From: Acidobacteriota bacterium
GTDB lineage: Bacteria; Acidobacteriota; Terriglobia; Terriglobales; Acidobacteriaceae
Assembly (NCBI GenBank): GCA_021782675.1
Contig: JAJXUS010000130.1
Span: 1 to 6,260 of the forward strand
Direction: 5' to 3'
Length of the DNA: 6,260 bases
The translations under genes and the position numbers were made by a program. This document shows, piece after piece, positions 4,603 to 6,260 of the stretch. The notes beneath the pieces were generated by a model, which had not been told where the DNA came from, did no database searches, and was given only the letters and a program-made list of their open reading frames with translations. Each line of letters begins with the position of its first letter. Within the stretch, counting starts at the first letter, position 1.

Positions 4603-6260
4603 ACGCACGTTTTTTTCAGCTCCGCCGTCTTGTGGTTTTGCTGGCCGTCCTCGCCGCTCCTAGCATGTTGTTTGCGCAGTACAACATCACGGGCACAACG
4701 CCAACGTCGTTTCTCTCCGGGGTCACCACCAACCAGTCGCTTGTGGTGACCGGCAGCACGTTGCCTACGGCGTTCGGCCCGGGTGGATATGGCTACTGCT
4801 TCTATACCGGCTACGGAGCCAGCGCAACTCCGCTTGTCCCCTCATCCGGCAACGCGACCGCGGCAACGTTGTCCATTCCGGCTTCCTCGATCAACTCCAT
4901 CCCGGCCGGTGCTTTTGTGGCGGGATCGTTCCTCGCCTCGCTGAACGTGATTGCGATTCCCGGCAGCGGCTCTGCGACCTGTTCGGCATCGAGCACTGTT
5001 TCGAATACGGCCAATGTGGTGATTGCCTACTCCCCAAGCGGCGGCGGCGGAGGTAGTGGAAGCGGGAGCGGCAGTGGGAGCGGACCACTCGCAGTCAACA
5101 GCGTGGCCCCCGCGCTGATCTATCAGACCAACCCGTCGACCAACCTTCCAGCACCGCCGCAGAGCGTGCTGCTGTCTGGCTCCGGTTTTGTTGCGCCCAC
5201 GACGGTCAGTTTCGCCTGGGGATCCGGCAGCGCTAATGCCACCGTGATCTATGAATCCGCGTCCACGTTGCAGGTCAAGCTGCCCGTGATTCCTGCCGGC
5301 GTCACGTCGATTACCGCAACGGTATGCAACGCCGGGCCCACCTGCGTCACCAGCCCGGCGGTCACCGTCTCTCCGCTTGCTTCCACCAGCGGAACCACCA
5401 GCGCCACGCCGACTCCCGGCACGGTGGGATCGCCTTCCCTGCTCTCGGCGTTGATCACCGGCACCTCCACTCCGGGAGCGCCCTCTGGGACGGTCACGAT
5501 CAACAATAATGGGGTAGGTGTCGGGAACGGCAGGCTGGTTCTTGATACGACCACCGGGGCGTTTGCCACCGGTGGCAACGGAAGCCTGGCCAGTCCACCC
5601 ACAATCACTCCGGTGACCGGAGATGTGAACGGGGACGGAATCCCGGACATGATGTATGCAGATTCGGTAGGCCAACTCCACGTTCTGCTGGGCACGACGC
5701 CTGTCGGGAGTTTCCAGCCGGATGTTACGGTGAGCAATGCCAGCAGTACGTGTTACATCCCCGGCAGCGTGGTACTGGCCGATTTCAACGGGGACGGTCT
5801 GGCCGACGTTGCCTACGACTGCACGGACTTCAATGGCGCCACGCAGGTCTATGTTTCGCTGAGCAACGGCGATGGCAGCTTCCAGAACCCCAATGCACTC
5901 ACCAGCCCGGTGGGTATACAAATGTTTGCCGCAGATATGAACAAGGATGGCAAGCTGGACCTTGTTCTTGTGGGTCTTACGTCAGGAACCACCCCGACCG
6001 AGCAACTCTCGGTCTACACAGGGAATGGAAACGGTACGTTTAACGCTTCCACGATTACGGCCCTGCCCTCCCCTGGCGACGCCGCCTCCCCGTACTTTGT
6101 GACCGACGTCGACGGCGATGGCTATCCGGATATCGTAGTTGCAAATGACGACGTGAACAACGCTTCGACGGTAACCGTCCTGCTCAATATTCCGGACAAT
6201 GGAGACGTGTCGGGCAAACTCACGGCGACGCCGGAGCCATCGAACTACGGCTCGCCCTTC
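4599..6260 (+). CDS. Large exported FG-GAP/VCBS-repeat protein with IPT/TIG-like and Ig-like regions, right end cut by window
   Basis: The frame is open from the ATG at 4599 to the window edge: 554 codons, no stop. Residues 1-26 are a signal peptide (MNARFFQLRRLVV..., cleavage near LFA-Q). Residues about 28-145 are a Thr/Ser/Gly-rich beta domain. A Gly-Ser linker follows at 147-162, then an IPT/TIG-like domain at about 164-258 (VNSVAPALI, LLSGSGF, then VTVSP). Four FG-GAP/VCBS repeats follow, each with an intact Ca2+-loop signature: D342-VNGDGIPD, D395-FNGDGLAD, D446-MNKDGKLD and D503-VDGDGYPD. The last visible residues (TPEPSNYGSPF) look like the first strand of a bacterial Ig-like repeat, so more domains should follow. 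FG-GAP repeats build integrin-alpha-like propellers and bind Ca2+; the expected role is adhesion or ligand binding at the cell surface. It starts inside the lipoprotein's stop codon (ATGA), so translation is probably coupled. A reverse-strand ORF in this stretch (4842-5921) is a shadow. Confidence 0.88.
   Translation, partial: MNARFFQLRRLVVLLAVLAAPSMLFAQYNITGTTPTSFLSGVTTNQSLVVTGSTLPTAFGPGGYGYCFYTGYGASATPLVPSSGNATAATLSIPASSINSIPAGAFVAGSFLASLNVIAIPGSGSATCSASSTVSNTANVVIAYSPSGGGGGSGSGSGSGSGPLAVNSVAPALIYQTNPSTNLPAPPQSVLLSGSGFVAPTTVSFAWGSGSANATVIYESASTLQVKLPVIPAGVTSITATVCNAGPTCVTSPAVTVSPLASTSGTTSATPTPGTVGSPSLLSALITGTSTPGAPSGTVTINNNGVGVGNGRLVLDTTTGAFATGGNGSLASPPTITPVTGDVNGDGIPDMMYADSVGQLHVLLGTTPVGSFQPDVTVSNASSTCYIPGSVVLADFNGDGLADVAYDCTDFNGATQVYVSLSNGDGSFQNPNALTSPVGIQMFAADMNKDGKLDLVLVGLTSGTTPTEQLSVYTGNGNGTFNASTITALPSPGDAASPYFVTDVDGDGYPDIVVANDDVNNASTVTVLLNIPDNGDVSGKLTATPEPSNYGSPF
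5037..5084 (+). repeat. Gly/Ser low-complexity linker in the FG-GAP protein
   Basis: Sixteen codons encode only Gly and Ser (residues 147-162), using mixed synonymous codons (GGC, GGA, GGT, GGG, AGC, AGT). It separates the N-terminal beta domain from the IPT/TIG-like domain and is a flexible hinge. The near-repetitive GGNAGY DNA makes it prone to slippage and length variation between strains (inference). Confidence 0.8.
5622..6131 (+). repeat. Four tandem FG-GAP/VCBS Ca2+-loop repeats (protein level)
   Basis: From the first Asp codon of the first loop to the last Asp codon of the fourth, the encoded protein carries four DxNxDGxxD or DxDxDGxxD loops. Their starts (residues 342, 395, 446, 503) are 53, 51 and 57 residues apart. 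Each is preceded by a hydrophobic strand and followed by a strand such as LADVAYD or DIVVAND. The DNA has diverged between copies apart from short identical patches such as AACGGGGACGG, so these are old repeats and not a recent duplication. Confidence 0.85.

Noticed and set aside
4842..5921. Minus-strand open frame of 359 codons opposite the FG-GAP gene
   Set aside because: The plus strand encodes a signal peptide, an IPT/TIG-like region and four intact Ca2+ loops across this range. The minus frame is Arg/Gly-rich and motif-free.
1..6260. CRISPR arrays, tRNA or rRNA genes, insertion sequences or attachment sites
   Set aside because: I saw no regularly spaced direct repeats, no cloverleaf-like or rRNA-like stretch, no transposase motif and no terminal inverted repeats on either strand.

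Overview
The window is GC-rich and fully coding-dense. It carries two complete genes on the minus strand, one complete and one right-truncated gene on the plus strand, and the tail of a fifth gene at the left edge. Four features together suggest a soil-type Acidobacteriota (Terriglobia-like) genome: an exported caspase with PEGA and TPR domains, a DUF4384 partner, a long FG-GAP/Ig-like secreted protein, and Gly/Ser/Thr-rich exported proteins. This assignment is inference from gene content; there is no rRNA or other phylogenetic marker here.

Layout. Positions 2-313 (+) hold the C-terminal ~103 residues of a protein that ends in a membrane helix. It converges on a minus-strand operon transcribed from about 3.4 kb leftwards. 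The first gene of that operon (2614-3333) is a secreted DUF4384 protein. The second (378-2534) is a secreted caspase-like peptidase with, in order, signal peptide, Pro-rich linker, caspase fold with an intact His/Cys dyad and an EF-hand-type loop, PEGA domain and a long TPR array. An imperfect stem-loop fills most of the 79-bp spacer between them.

A 231-bp divergent control region (3334-3564) separates this operon from a plus-strand pair. The first gene there is a lipoprotein with beta-propeller-like repeats (3565-4602). It overlaps by ATGA the start of a large secreted FG-GAP/VCBS protein (4599 to beyond 6260) that has no stop in the window. A sigma70-like promoter with a short inverted repeat between its -35 and -10 lies in the divergent region.

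How the genes may work together: all four genes around the divergent region encode exported products. Each combines envelope targeting with a protein-interaction scaffold (TPR, PEGA, propeller, FG-GAP/Ig) and one has a proteolytic domain. A plausible reading is an envelope or periplasmic module in which the caspase is regulated by Ca2+ and/or its DUF4384 partner, with divergently expressed surface adhesin-like proteins. The operon structures are visible in the sequence; the functional link is inference.
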